A DNA stretch of 14,563 bases, taken from assembly GCA_002308515.1 (NCBI GenBank), contig DBVN01000088.1:363-14925 (forward strand), read 5' to 3'. Under the pieces are notes generated by a model. It made no database searches and was not told the DNA's origin. It saw nothing but the letters and a program-made list of their open reading frames with translations. A program made the position numbers and the translations under genes. How positions within the stretch are numbered: position 1 is the stretch's first letter; every line of letters begins with the position of its first letter. Positions 1 through 7,772 of the stretch are shown here, in pieces. This DNA comes from Verrucomicrobia bacterium UBA1263 (GTDB lineage: Bacteria; Verrucomicrobiota; Verrucomicrobiia; Limisphaerales; UBA1412).

Positions 1-802
1 CTCCGTCCTCGATCTTGCGGGCCGCGGCGAACATCTTGCGGGGAACTTCCAGCGCGCGGGCATCCACACCACCGGTCATGGTTCGGCCGGAACCGCCATG
101 GGCGCTGTTATAGGCACGCGCGATACGGGTCAGGGAGTCCATCAGCACCATCACGTCTTTGCCGCTTTCCACCAGACGGCGGCAGCGTTCGATGGTGAAA
201 CGGCTGAGGCGGACGTGCGTTTCCAGATCCTGGTCATTGGAACTGGCGATCACCTCCGCGTCCACGGAGCGCTCGAAATCGGTCACTTCCTCCGGACGCT
301 CGTCGATCAGCAGCACCATGACTTTCACATCGGGATGATTAGTACGCACAGCATTGGCGATCTGCTTGAGGATGGTCGTTTTGCCGGTGCGGGGCGGTGC
401 CACGATCAGACCGCGGGTCCCCTTGCCGATCGGCGTGACCAGATCAATGATACGGGTCTCCACCAGATCGGGGTCTGTTTCCAGATTGTATTTCTCGATC
501 GGGTCGATCGTGATCAGATTCTCGAAACGGGATGACTTGATGAATTCCTCATAAGGCATTTCATTGATCTCGAGAACTTCTTTCAGCTGCGGGCTGGTTC
601 CGCGGTGAGGCGGCTGCAGGGTGCCCTTGATAAACGAACCTTCCCGGAGAAAACGTTTCTTAATGGTGTCGGGAGTTACGAAAATGTCTGTCGGCTTCGG
701 CTGGAAACGATGTTCCTCCGAACGCAGGAAACCAAATCCCTTTTCTGAAATTTCTAAATAGCCTTCTCCAAACTCTGGAACTTCAGCAGTTGCTTTTGCC
801 AT
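1..802 (-). CDS. rho: Transcription termination factor Rho (partial, C-terminus off the left edge)
   Basis: Hexameric RNA-dependent ATPase that terminates transcription. 267 codons are visible from ATG 802; the family is usually about 420 residues, so roughly the last third is missing. Residues 13-80 are the cold-shock-like RNA-binding domain (GYLEISEKGFGFLR at 14-27). The ATPase core follows: Walker A APPRTGKTT at 135-143, LLIDERPEEVTDFER at about 164-178, Walker B VMVLMDSLTR at 217-226 with D222, and the conserved TGGVDARALEVPRKMF near the edge. The start is firm because an in-frame TAA lies five codons upstream of the ATG. The protein therefore lacks the N-terminal helical Rho_N domain that precedes the cold-shock domain in E. 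coli Rho. There is no Shine-Dalgarno site, but a small stem-loop sits 19 bases upstream. It lies downstream of tyrA with a 273-bp gap, so it probably has its own promoter. The identification is certain; the missing Rho_N is read directly from the sequence. Confidence 0.97.
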   Translation of the reverse strand, partial: MAKATAEVPEFGEGYLEISEKGFGFLRSEEHRFQPKPTDIFVTPDTIKKRFLREGSFIKGTLQPPHRGTSPQLKEVLEINEMPYEEFIKSSRFENLITIDPIEKYNLETDPDLVETRIIDLVTPIGKGTRGLIVAPPRTGKTTILKQIANAVRTNHPDVKVMVLLIDERPEEVTDFERSVDAEVIASSNDQDLETHVRLSRFTIERCRRLVESGKDVMVLMDSLTRIARAYNSAHGGSGRTMTGGVDARALEVPRKMFAAARKIEDG

Positions 803-820
803 ATCTATGTGTAATTACTT

Positions 821-833
821 GCGCGAAAAGCGC
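821..833 (-). promoter_or_regulatory. Small stem-loop in the rho 5' leader
   Basis: GCGC and GCGC arms around a five-base loop, placed 19 bases before the rho start codon. It sits where a ribosome would bind. Because rho genes are commonly autoregulated through their leader, a regulatory role is possible, but the stem is short and this is inference. I found no convincing promoter hexamers in the 803-1075 gap; the clearest candidates are weak AT-rich boxes. Confidence 0.3.
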
Positions 834-1075
834 TCCGTATATAAAAAAATAAGAATAAATAAGCAGTTCACCCCAAGAGGGACTTACCGATCAAAAAAGC
901 TAGAATAGAAAATCTCCGAACGGAAGCTTCAATAGAAACTTACTGCTTTTCCTTTGCGAGGCTGTCATATCACGGCTTTGAAGCATCAGAATGAGCCATG
1001 GACAACCAAGCGCAGTCAATGTTTACACCTGTTTTTCCGCCTTTGCAAGAATTATTTTCGATTTTTTTTGCGGTT

Positions 1076-1966
1076 TCAGCTGTTCCAGCCGTTAGTGCGC
1101 TGATCCAGCCAGTCATTGCGCAGTTCCCGCACACGGCTGAAAAGATCGAATATCTCTTCGGGATTTCCGCCGCCCAGGGTCGTTTTCAACCTCTGAAGCG
1201 TCTCGATATAGGCTTCGATCTCGCGGACGATCGGCCCGTTGTTGTTCAGGACGATATCCCGCCACATCTCCGGCGAACCGGAAGCCACACGCGTTGTATC
1301 CCGAAAGCCGGAAGCGCAAACCTTGGCCTGAAGCAGCGGTCTTCCCTGTCCCAGAACATGATCCACCAATGCCGTGGCCAGGATATGAGGCAGATGACTG
1401 GCTCTGCAAACAAGCTGATCATGCTCTGCCGGACTGACTTGAGCCGTCTTACAACCCACCTTCTCCCAAAGCTCCTTCACCCGTGCCAATGCTTCGGGAT
1501 CGGTCCGCTCCGTCGGTGTCAGCAGACAGATCGCATTGCGGAACAGATCGCCGTAAGCATGGATAGGCCCTGTTTTCTCGGAACCGGCCATGGGATGCGC
1601 CCCCACATACCGGACTCCGGCCGGCAGGAAAATGGATTCCAGCGCCTCCACCAGCTCCAGCTTTGTGCTGCCCACATCTGTCACCAGTGTACCCGGCCGC
1701 AGGAACGGCAGCATCGCGCGCGCCAGCACCGGCATCTGTGCCACAGGTGTACATAAGATCACCAAATCTGCTTCCCGGAAAGCCTCTTCCATCGACATCG
1801 TCACATGGGTCACCGCACCCACCCGGAGACACTCCTCCACACTGTACTGACGGCGCACATACCCCGTCACTTCATCGGCCAGATTGAGCGACTGAAAGCA
1901 ATGCCCCAGCGAACCGCCCAGAAGTCCTACTCCGGCCAAAGCGATCTTATGGTATAAACGGCTCAT
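1076..1966 (-). CDS. tyrA: Prephenate dehydrogenase (TyrA family)
   Basis: Converts prephenate (or arogenate) with NAD(P)+ by oxidative decarboxylation in tyrosine synthesis, in the cytoplasm. Numbered from ATG 1966, the Rossmann motif GVGLLGGSLG is at 12-21, DVGSTK at 97-102, the substrate-site HPMAGSEKTG at 124-133, SHLPH at 190-194 and GFRDTTRVASGSPEMWRDI at 220-238, all hallmarks of the family. At 296 residues it is a monofunctional enzyme with no chorismate mutase or ACT domain, so feedback control by tyrosine through an ACT domain is not expected. Whether prephenate or arogenate is preferred cannot be read here. A TTG codon two codons upstream (1972) is an alternative start and has a GGA seven bases before it. 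The gene starts nine bases after the stop of the M16 peptidase, so they are probably cotranscribed. No clear terminator follows. Confidence 0.95.
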   Translation of the reverse strand: MSRLYHKIALAGVGLLGGSLGHCFQSLNLADEVTGYVRRQYSVEECLRVGAVTHVTMSMEEAFREADLVILCTPVAQMPVLARAMLPFLRPGTLVTDVGSTKLELVEALESIFLPAGVRYVGAHPMAGSEKTGPIHAYGDLFRNAICLLTPTERTDPEALARVKELWEKVGCKTAQVSPAEHDQLVCRASHLPHILATALVDHVLGQGRPLLQAKVCASGFRDTTRVASGSPEMWRDIVLNNNGPIVREIEAYIETLQRLKTTLGGGNPEEIFDLFSRVRELRNDWLDQRTNGWNS

Positions 1967-1975
1967 TCTCAAAAG

Positions 1976-4522
1976 TTATTCCGATTTTGCCCGAACGATG
2001 CTGATCACACAGCGCTCCGGTTTCAGGATATCCGCGGCCGCTTTCTGCACCTGTTCCAAAGTAACCGATTGCAGCAAAGCGTCTTCTTTCTCCGCGTAAT
2101 CATATCCCAGGCCGCAGATCTCATTCACGGCTGTCATACGTGCCACCTCGCCCAGATCCTGGCGGGCAATGCTGCGCTGCCCCTTGATCTTGGCTTTGGC
2201 GCGATCCAGTTCCGCCGCTGTAACACCTTCTTTGACTAAACTTTCAGCCTGTTTAAAAAGCTCCTGGACGACTTGATCGGCGCTGGAAGGCTCTGTCCCG
2301 GCATAGAAGCAGAAATATCCCGGCTGTACACCACACTGCTGGAAAGCTCCCACATAATAGGCCAAAGCCAGCTCGTCGCGGATCCTCATGAACAACCGTG
2401 AGCCCAGGTCACTGCAGATCTCCTGCAGCAGCACCAGCGGATAAATGCGCGGATCCTTCAGATCGACTCCGGGATACCCCATCACGACAACAGCCTGTTT
2501 CTTATCGGCCTGTTCCTCCACGATCTGACGCTGCCCAGACTTCAGCTCACCGGGTACGGTCAGCCGCACCGGTTCCGCGGCCGTCCATTGCGCAAACTTG
2601 TTCTGTACTGCCTGGATGACCGATGCCGCTTTGACATTGCCAAAGACACTCAGCACACAGTTATTGGGAATGATGAGCCGTTCCCATTGAGCCATCACAT
2701 CCTCGCGAGTGACCGTGCTCATGCTGTCTTCATCCCCGTGTGAGCTCAACCCATACGACCATGGTCCGAACAGCTCGCGACGCATCCGTTTGAGCGCGTA
2801 AGGCAGCATTTGATCTTTCTCGGAACGGATATCTGCCAGGAGCATCCCCCGCTCCAGTTCCAGAGCTTCCGTCGGAAAGACCGGATTCAAAACCACATCG
2901 CTCAGGATATCCAGTCCCAGGTCGAAATCTTCCTTCATTACTTCAGCTGAAAATCTCACCGTCCCATGAGTAACACCGTTCTCGATCTTGCCGCCGACAT
3001 TCTCGATCTCCTCCGATATCATTTCCGCGGAACGGGTCTTTGTTCCTTTCAGCATCAGACGGCTCATCAGCAGTGTCTGACCGGCGGTGGATTCCTCCTC
3101 GGTCACGAGTCCGCCCTGGAACACGATGCGGAATTCCACAAAAGGCAACTGTTCATCCTCGCGCACCAACAGTCGTAATCCATTGGGCAAAATGGTCTTT
3201 TGTACAGGATTCCGCTCGATTTTCTCAATACTGCTCCCGGAAGCGCGTTTGAAACCTTCCGGCAGCAGACTGTAGATCACTTTATTCTTGTCATCAAACC
3301 ACTCACGCACCACTCGCTGAACATCTTCGGCGGTGATCCGCTGGATCCGCGCCAGACTCCTGTCCGAATAACTCAGATCGCCGGCCATCAGCCAGCTGCT
3401 GCCCAGATCCATCGCCTGGCCGGACATGGTCTTTCTGGCCGTATAAAGTCCAGCGACACACTGTTTTTTGACTTTCTCCAATTCTGCTGCCGGGATCCGT
3501 TCCCGTTTCAAAAGCTCGATCTCCTCCTCGACAGCTTTCAGTGCCGCCTCATACTTGGAAGACTCGATCTCCGCGCTGATACCGACCAGACCTTGCTCTC
3601 CCGGAGAATAGACCCAGGAATCGATCGTCTGCACCAGCCCCAGCTCCTCGCGAAGCCGGCGATACAGGCGCGAACTGCGGCCGCTGCCCAGGATCGCCAC
3701 TGCCACACCCAAACCCGCCATATCCGGATGCAGTACACCGGGTATGTGCCAGGCGATATGCGAACGGCAAAGCTCCACCGCTCCATTCTCCTCCACGATA
3801 CGGGAAGCCGTCTGAGGCGGTTCCAGCGGGATCAGCACCGGTGCCAGCGGTTTGCGTTTCGCTTCGGCAAAGGCTTCCCTCACCTGAGCTTCCACAGCGG
3901 CGGGATCGATATCCCCCGCCACTACAATGAACAAATTATTGGGAGCGTACATCTTCTTATAGTACGCCATCAGATCTTCGCGCGTAAACGCCTCAAACAC
4001 ATCCTTGTAGCCAATCACCGGATGCCGATAAGGCGCGACATGATAAGCGGTCTCGAACAGACGGCGGCTGGAACGTCTGTCGGGATCATCCTGTCCCATA
4101 TCCATTTCGCGCAAAATCACTTGTTTCTCCTTTTCCAGCTCCTCCGCAGGCAGAGTCGCGTTCTGCGTGATATCGCAGAGGATATCCACCGCCGTTTTCA
4201 CGCCGCTGGCCGGAACGTCTATATAGTAAAGCGTATAATTGAACGAGGTGCAGGCATTCATCTGGCCGCCGGCCTCCTGCACTTCCTGATCGATCCGCCA
4301 GCCTTCCCGGTGAGTCGTTCCCTTAAAGAGCATGTGTTCCAGCACATGACTCATCCCGGCTCCCGTCCAGTCTCCCTCGGTGACGCTGCCCGTCCGCGAC
4401 CAGGCATGAGCGGTCGCCACCGGCGAGCTGTGATCTTCCTTCAAGATCAGCGTCAATCCGTTTTCAAAATCGATTCTTTTGACCCCTGCCGGCAGACCGG
4501 CTCCTGCGTTCTCTGTATCCAT
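1976..4522 (-). CDS. M16 family zinc metallopeptidase, two-domain
   Basis: Probable Zn-dependent peptidase of the pitrilysin/processing-peptidase (M16) family, which degrades peptides or trims exported proteins. From ATG 4522 it has 848 residues, the length of a two-repeat M16 protein. The N-terminal half holds the inverted zinc motif H59-x-x-E62-H63 (HVLEH) and the third ligand E139 in VILREMDM, 76 residues later. The C-terminal half repeats the fold (LPNGLRLLVRED onward) but has lost the zinc motif, and it keeps the R...Y substrate motif (RIRDELALAYY, about 713-723). The longer reading frame from GTG 4612 overlaps the upstream stop as GTGA but adds 30 residues unlike any M16 start or signal peptide. 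ATG 4522 has a GAAGG eleven bases upstream, so I prefer it. No signal peptide is evident with this start. It may serve peptide turnover or processing of exported proteins; the substrate is unknown. Confidence 0.9.
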   Translation of the reverse strand: MDTENAGAGLPAGVKRIDFENGLTLILKEDHSSPVATAHAWSRTGSVTEGDWTGAGMSHVLEHMLFKGTTHREGWRIDQEVQEAGGQMNACTSFNYTLYYIDVPASGVKTAVDILCDITQNATLPAEELEKEKQVILREMDMGQDDPDRRSSRRLFETAYHVAPYRHPVIGYKDVFEAFTREDLMAYYKKMYAPNNLFIVVAGDIDPAAVEAQVREAFAEAKRKPLAPVLIPLEPPQTASRIVEENGAVELCRSHIAWHIPGVLHPDMAGLGVAVAILGSGRSSRLYRRLREELGLVQTIDSWVYSPGEQGLVGISAEIESSKYEAALKAVEEEIELLKRERIPAAELEKVKKQCVAGLYTARKTMSGQAMDLGSSWLMAGDLSYSDRSLARIQRITAEDVQRVVREWFDDKNKVIYSLLPEGFKRASGSSIEKIERNPVQKTILPNGLRLLVREDEQLPFVEFRIVFQGGLVTEEESTAGQTLLMSRLMLKGTKTRSAEMISEEIENVGGKIENGVTHGTVRFSAEVMKEDFDLGLDILSDVVLNPVFPTEALELERGMLLADIRSEKDQMLPYALKRMRRELFGPWSYGLSSHGDEDSMSTVTREDVMAQWERLIIPNNCVLSVFGNVKAASVIQAVQNKFAQWTAAEPVRLTVPGELKSGQRQIVEEQADKKQAVVVMGYPGVDLKDPRIYPLVLLQEICSDLGSRLFMRIRDELALAYYVGAFQQCGVQPGYFCFYAGTEPSSADQVVQELFKQAESLVKEGVTAAELDRAKAKIKGQRSIARQDLGEVARMTAVNEICGLGYDYAEKEDALLQSVTLEQVQKAAADILKPERCVISIVRAKSE

Positions 4523-4554
4523 ATCGTTTCTTACCTTCAAAAAACAACCGGCTG

Positions 4555-4583
4555 AGTATAAATGAAAAGCCCCCTGATAGGAA
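4555..4583 (-). promoter_or_regulatory. Possible internal promoter before the M16 peptidase
   Basis: On the minus strand, TTCCTA (4578-4583), 17 bases, then TATACT (4555-4560), which matches the sigma70 -10 box at five of six positions and the -35 box at three of six. It lies in the 86-bp gap between the flavoenzyme stop and the preferred M16 start. This would let the peptidase and tyrA be expressed separately from the upstream genes. Confidence 0.4.
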
Positions 4584-4608
4584 CCTAAAAACGCTGTCCG
4601 GGCCGATC

Positions 4609-6105
4609 TCACTCCTGCGCGGCGGGGCCGCTTTCCAGGTATTGAGCGTCCTCGTTCACGTGCCAGACGTTTTCACGGCTGCCTCCGTTCTGGATATTGC
4701 GCGCCGCCAGCATCCCCGTCAGCATGGAGTGATCCTGGTTATTGTACTGATGCAGACCGTTGCGGCCGCACTGCTGGATGTTTTCATATTTCAGCATTTC
4801 GCTGCGGATGATCCCCAGATCCCGGCGGTAGTCTCCCGCGTAAACCGGGTAAGCCCTGGGCATCCGGATGACACAGCCGTCCACGCATTCTGTTCCTTTG
4901 GGCAGCAGCTCCAGCCGTTCCAGTTCGGCGCGAGCCAGCTCCTTCAGGCTTTCATCGCTTTGCCGCCACAGCGTGTCTCCTTCGCCGCAGAAGTATTCCA
5001 TTCCCAGACAGTTCATCCTCGCTCCCGGTTCCGTCTGCGGCACCATTTCCGGGCTCCAGCGGTAAAAGTTTTGGATGCGTCCCGCTTTCACCTGCGGATC
5101 GTGGATATAGATCCAGTTATCGGGAAAGAGCCCTTCTGCCGTCTTTGGTCCGCGCAGGATCAGCGCCACCGTCAGAAAATCCCGATACCGCAGAGCGGCT
5201 CCGGCGCGTCTCAGCGGTTCCGGGGCTGATTCGCCCAGCGCGAGAACGGTCTCCCTCAGCGGCATGGAAAGGATGAACTCCTCCGCGAGCCAGGTCTCCC
5301 GTTTGCCTTCCGGACCCAGGGTCTCTGCCGCGGCCGCCCGGTTTCCCCGGCAGTGGATCCGTTTGACTTCGCGTCCCATCCGGATCTCCACTCCGGCCGC
5401 GGTCAGGTCGTCGCGGGTCTTTTCCCACATCATGCCCGGCCCCAGCCGCGGATACCGGAACCGGTCTATCAGCGTTTTCACCACCTTGCCGCCGGAGGGC
5501 TTGAAGAACGCGTTCCAGACCGCGTGATAAAGCGACAGCCCTTTGATCCTCTGCGCGGCCCAGTCCGCGCTCAGCTCCTCGCAGGATATTCCCCAGACTT
5601 TTTCCGTGTACGTTTTGAAAAAGTGCTGATACAGCCGGTCGCCGAACCGGTTCGTCACCCAGTCCCGGAAGCTGACCTCCGGCCTCAGCGGAAAGAGCTT
5701 CCTCCGCGAATAGCTCAGCACACAGAGCCCGCTTTCCGTCAGTCCCAGATTGCTCAGCGCGTTCCAGGGTTTCAGCGGATAATCGAAAAAGCGCTCCCGG
5801 TACAGGATGCGCGACTGTCTTTTCACGGTCAGGAAGTCCTCCGGCAGCCGTTCCTCCCACCAGCGTGTGATTTCCGGGTTTTTGCTGAAAAAGCGATGTC
5901 CCCCGATATCGAACCGGAATCCGTGATGGCAGACCGTTTTCGAGATCCCTCCCACTCGCTGCGGATCCGCCTCCAGCAGGGTGATCCCCCGGCCGTCGCC
6001 GCCTCTCAGCCGTACCAGCTCGGCCGCCGCGGTCAGTCCGGCAGGTCCCGCTCCCGCGATCACCACACGGGGGAAGCCGTTTCCTTTTTCACTTTCCTGA
6101 CCCAT
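4609..6105 (-). CDS. FAD-dependent oxidoreductase, UDP-galactopyranose mutase / protoporphyrinogen oxidase-like
   Basis: Flavoprotein of the amine-oxidase-like superfamily, of a subgroup resembling UDP-galactopyranose mutase and often annotated simply as an NAD(P)/FAD-dependent oxidoreductase. With ATG 6105 it has 498 residues. The dinucleotide-binding site VVIAGAGPAGLTAA is at 14-27, followed by an acidic ribose-binding position in LLEAD and VGGISKTV (51-58). DIGGHRFFSK (66-75), FFDYPLKP, TYTEKVWG and SADWAAQRIKGLS are conserved subgroup blocks, and the C-terminal GLHQYNNQDHSMLTGMLAA (about 450-468) closes the FAD site. The substrate is not known; members often sit near glycosyltransferase genes and may act on sugar nucleotides or lipids, which is inference. 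The frame stays open to 6192, but that start would overlap the pseudopilin gene by 73 bases. ATG 6105 lies 14 bases after that gene's stop, consistent with one operon. Confidence 0.85.
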   Translation of the reverse strand: MGQESEKGNGFPRVVIAGAGPAGLTAAAELVRLRGGDGRGITLLEADPQRVGGISKTVCHHGFRFDIGGHRFFSKNPEITRWWEERLPEDFLTVKRQSRILYRERFFDYPLKPWNALSNLGLTESGLCVLSYSRRKLFPLRPEVSFRDWVTNRFGDRLYQHFFKTYTEKVWGISCEELSADWAAQRIKGLSLYHAVWNAFFKPSGGKVVKTLIDRFRYPRLGPGMMWEKTRDDLTAAGVEIRMGREVKRIHCRGNRAAAAETLGPEGKRETWLAEEFILSMPLRETVLALGESAPEPLRRAGAALRYRDFLTVALILRGPKTAEGLFPDNWIYIHDPQVKAGRIQNFYRWSPEMVPQTEPGARMNCLGMEYFCGEGDTLWRQSDESLKELARAELERLELLPKGTECVDGCVIRMPRAYPVYAGDYRRDLGIIRSEMLKYENIQQCGRNGLHQYNNQDHSMLTGMLAARNIQNGGSRENVWHVNEDAQYLESGPAAQE

Positions 6106-6119
6106 AGCCGGGTTTCTTT

Positions 6120-6884
6120 TTAAAAATGGAATCTTGTGTCGTTCGGGCGCACCCAGTAGTAGCGGTCCTCCAGCTTGCTCCATTTGAACCACTCCACCCG
6201 TCCATCCGTAAAGACCTGACTCGCCCCCGCGGGCATCCTTCCGCCTTTCAGATGACTGGTGCTGTCTATATTGTCACCGTATATTTTATTGTAGCGCATC
6301 GAGCCGTCCCGCTCCACCTGGCCGATCACCGCGTCCGCCGCCAGCGGCACGAACCGCGCCTGATTCGTCCTCAGCGCCCACTGCCGATGCTCCGTCGGCG
6401 TAGAGACCCAGCAGCTCTCATTGCTGATGCCGGCCGTGCCGGGGATCAGCCACAGATAACTGTTCACCCGGAAGTACGGCGACAGCTCCCACCGGTTCGT
6501 GATGTCCAGGATCATCATCCGCGCCGACGGGCAAAAGTACAGCTTGCGCTCCTTCAGGCCGTAGGACTCCAGCCGGTCTGTCAGCCGCCGCGACAGATCC
6601 CACGGCCAGTAACCGCACACCTCCTCCGGATCCCCTTCCAGCCGGAAGGGCGGTTTGCGCATATCGGGAAACTTCTCCCCGTTATCCTCCGCGTAGAAAG
6701 TCAGTGCCAGCCCGATCTGTTTCAGATTATTCGCGCATTGGATCCGCCGCGCCTTCTCCTTGGCCGCTCCCAGCGCCGGCAAAAGCAGACCCGACAGCAC
6801 CGCGATGATCGCTATCACCACCATCAGCTCCAGCAAGGTGAACCCCTTTGCTTTTTCTTCCGGTTTTCTGGCTCTTTTCTCCAT
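6120..6884 (-). CDS. Type II secretion/prepilin-like protein with N-methylation signal
   Basis: Pseudopilin-like protein of the kind expanded in Lentisphaerota, Planctomycetota and Verrucomicrobiota genomes. From ATG 6884 it has 254 residues. A basic leader ends at K13-G14, followed by FTLLELMVVIAIIAVLSGLLLPAL: prepilin peptidase should cleave after G14, and E19 is the conserved Glu+5 of the mature protein. The next part, KARRIQCANNLKQIGLALTFYAED, is the typical amphipathic stretch of this group, and FTDGRVEWFKW (about 225-235) is its usual C-terminal DG motif. The globular part has several cysteines (CGYWPW, FCPSA, ESCW). Its partners are unknown and no secretion machinery is encoded nearby. 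A TTG two codons upstream (6890) is an alternative start. It is the first gene of the minus-strand group that continues into the flavoenzyme, and a near-consensus promoter lies just upstream. Confidence 0.92.
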   Translation of the reverse strand: MEKRARKPEEKAKGFTLLELMVVIAIIAVLSGLLLPALGAAKEKARRIQCANNLKQIGLALTFYAEDNGEKFPDMRKPPFRLEGDPEEVCGYWPWDLSRRLTDRLESYGLKERKLYFCPSARMMILDITNRWELSPYFRVNSYLWLIPGTAGISNESCWVSTPTEHRQWALRTNQARFVPLAADAVIGQVERDGSMRYNKIYGDNIDSTSHLKGGRMPAGASQVFTDGRVEWFKWSKLEDRYYWVRPNDTRFHF

Positions 6885-6907
6885 ACGCAAAGCAAATCCG
6901 TTGTCAA

Positions 6908-6934
6908 ATTATAAAAACCGGCAAATTGTGTCAA
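6908..6934 (-). promoter_or_regulatory. Promoter for the pseudopilin operon
   Basis: On the minus strand, a perfect TTGACA (6929-6934) and a perfect TATAAT (6908-6913), separated by 15 bases, which is shorter than the ideal 17. Transcription would start around 6900, giving a very short leader before ATG 6884. An alternative -10 (TAATTT) at 17-base spacing overlaps it. Confidence 0.6.
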
Positions 6935-7175
6935 TAAGGTTTTTTCCTGATATGGATATTTTTTTGAAGAATTTTCCACAAAAAACAATAAAATAAGCCC
7001 AAAATAAAGAGGAAAACAGCATTCAAAACGCAGATCACCGCTAAAAATAAGGTGTTTTTCCGCAAAAAATTCCAAAAGAAAAATCAAAAATTTTTCTTCA
7101 AAAACAGATGTTATCTCTCATAACATACACATAACCAATATAATAAAATCAGAAAAAATTTTTTTTATAAAAATG
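6935..7175. other. AT-rich gene-free stretch between divergent genes
   Basis: Part of the roughly 380-bp gap between the pseudopilin gene and the three-gene plus-strand group. It is dominated by runs of A and T. I see no credible gene, RNA gene or strong stem-loop; a minus-strand frame crossing it (7087-6824) has no start context and overlaps the pseudopilin gene. Besides the promoters listed, its main content is the sharp drop in GC that marks the left border of the AT-rich island. Confidence 0.6.
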
Positions 7176-7203
7176 TTGACATCCGTTGTAAAAGTGATAA
7201 AAT
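7176..7203 (+). promoter_or_regulatory. Strong sigma70-type promoter of the AT-rich operon
   Basis: Consensus TTGACA (7176-7181), a 16-base spacer, then TAAAAT (7198-7203, five of six). Transcription would start near 7210, leaving about 55 bases of leader before the MauE-like gene at 7265. It is the only strong plus-strand promoter in the AT-rich island and should drive all three genes. Confidence 0.65.
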
Positions 7204-7264
7204 TTCTTTGTTTTTTTAGCAACTTTTATAAAGCTGCAATTCAGAAACTGAGAAAACCACGCTG

Positions 7265-7750
7265 ATGAAAAAATATTTTTTAACTCTTTGTGCAAATATT
7301 CCATGCATAGGTAGTTATTACTTTAAAATTGTAGCAATACTCTTATTTTTTACAGCAACAGTCAAAGTAATGTCATTATTTGGGGACTACACTCAATATC
7401 TCCATAGGTCTGATCCCTTATTTGCTGAATTACCTACACTTTATATTTTCATATTTGCATCTTTTTTAGAAATCTTTGTTGCTACATTACTTTTTCTTAT
7501 TCATTCAGTAAAGATTAAATCACTTTTAGTATTATGGCTTTCATTAATTTTTGTAGTTTATCGCTTAGGTCTTTGGTATTATTATCCTACACGTGTAAGT
7601 TGTAAATGCATGGGGTCTTTCTCTAAGTGGATTCATCTTACAGAACAAAGTATAAATACCATTACATTCGGAATACTTGTATTTATGATCATAGGAAGTT
7701 TTTTATTGTTTTTTATTTCTATGATAAGCAATACAGAAAAACACAATTGA
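7265..7750 (+). CDS. MauE/DoxX-like four-helix membrane protein
   Basis: 161-residue integral membrane protein. Hydrophobic segments lie at about 19-39, 57-80, 84-105 and 133-154. The loop between helices 3 and 4 carries SCKCMG, with C113 and C115 followed by G117. This C-x-C-x-G pattern in a small four-helix protein is characteristic of the MauE/DoxX redox-associated group. MauE itself is needed for maturation of methylamine dehydrogenase, whose small subunit has many disulfides, so a role in moving electrons or disulfides across the inner membrane is plausible. That function is inference here; no methylamine dehydrogenase gene is present. Two more cysteines (C9, C14) lie near the N-terminus. 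The ribosome binding site is weak. The codons are very AT-rich, unlike the flanking genes, and the next gene starts 22 bases downstream. Confidence 0.75.
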   Translation: MKKYFLTLCANIPCIGSYYFKIVAILLFFTATVKVMSLFGDYTQYLHRSDPLFAELPTLYIFIFASFLEIFVATLLFLIHSVKIKSLLVLWLSLIFVVYRLGLWYYYPTRVSCKCMGSFSKWIHLTEQSINTITFGILVFMIIGSFLLFFISMISNTEKHN

Positions 7751-7772
7751 ATAATCTATATAACATAGCATT

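Noticed and set aside
998..1756. 252-codon plus-strand frame that begins outside tyrA
   Set aside because: Most of it is antisense to tyrA and the translation has no coherent domain.
1967..1972. TTG start for tyrA, mirrored by TTG 6890 for the pseudopilin, both two codons before an ATG
   Set aside because: Both have a GGA about seven bases upstream and could be real, but the nearby ATG is the simpler choice and the proteins differ by only two residues.
3200..4555. 451-codon plus-strand frame
   Set aside because: It lies wholly antisense to the M16 peptidase, whose motifs and length are clear; the His/Arg/Gln-rich translation is typical of an antisense shadow.
4523..4612. N-terminal extension of the M16 peptidase from GTG 4612
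   Set aside because: The GTGA overlap with the upstream stop is attractive, but the 30 added residues resemble neither a signal peptide nor an M16 N-terminus, and a better start and a possible promoter lie inside.
6106..6192. N-terminal extension of the flavoenzyme
   Set aside because: It would overlap the pseudopilin gene by 73 bases and adds no recognisable sequence before the FAD motif.
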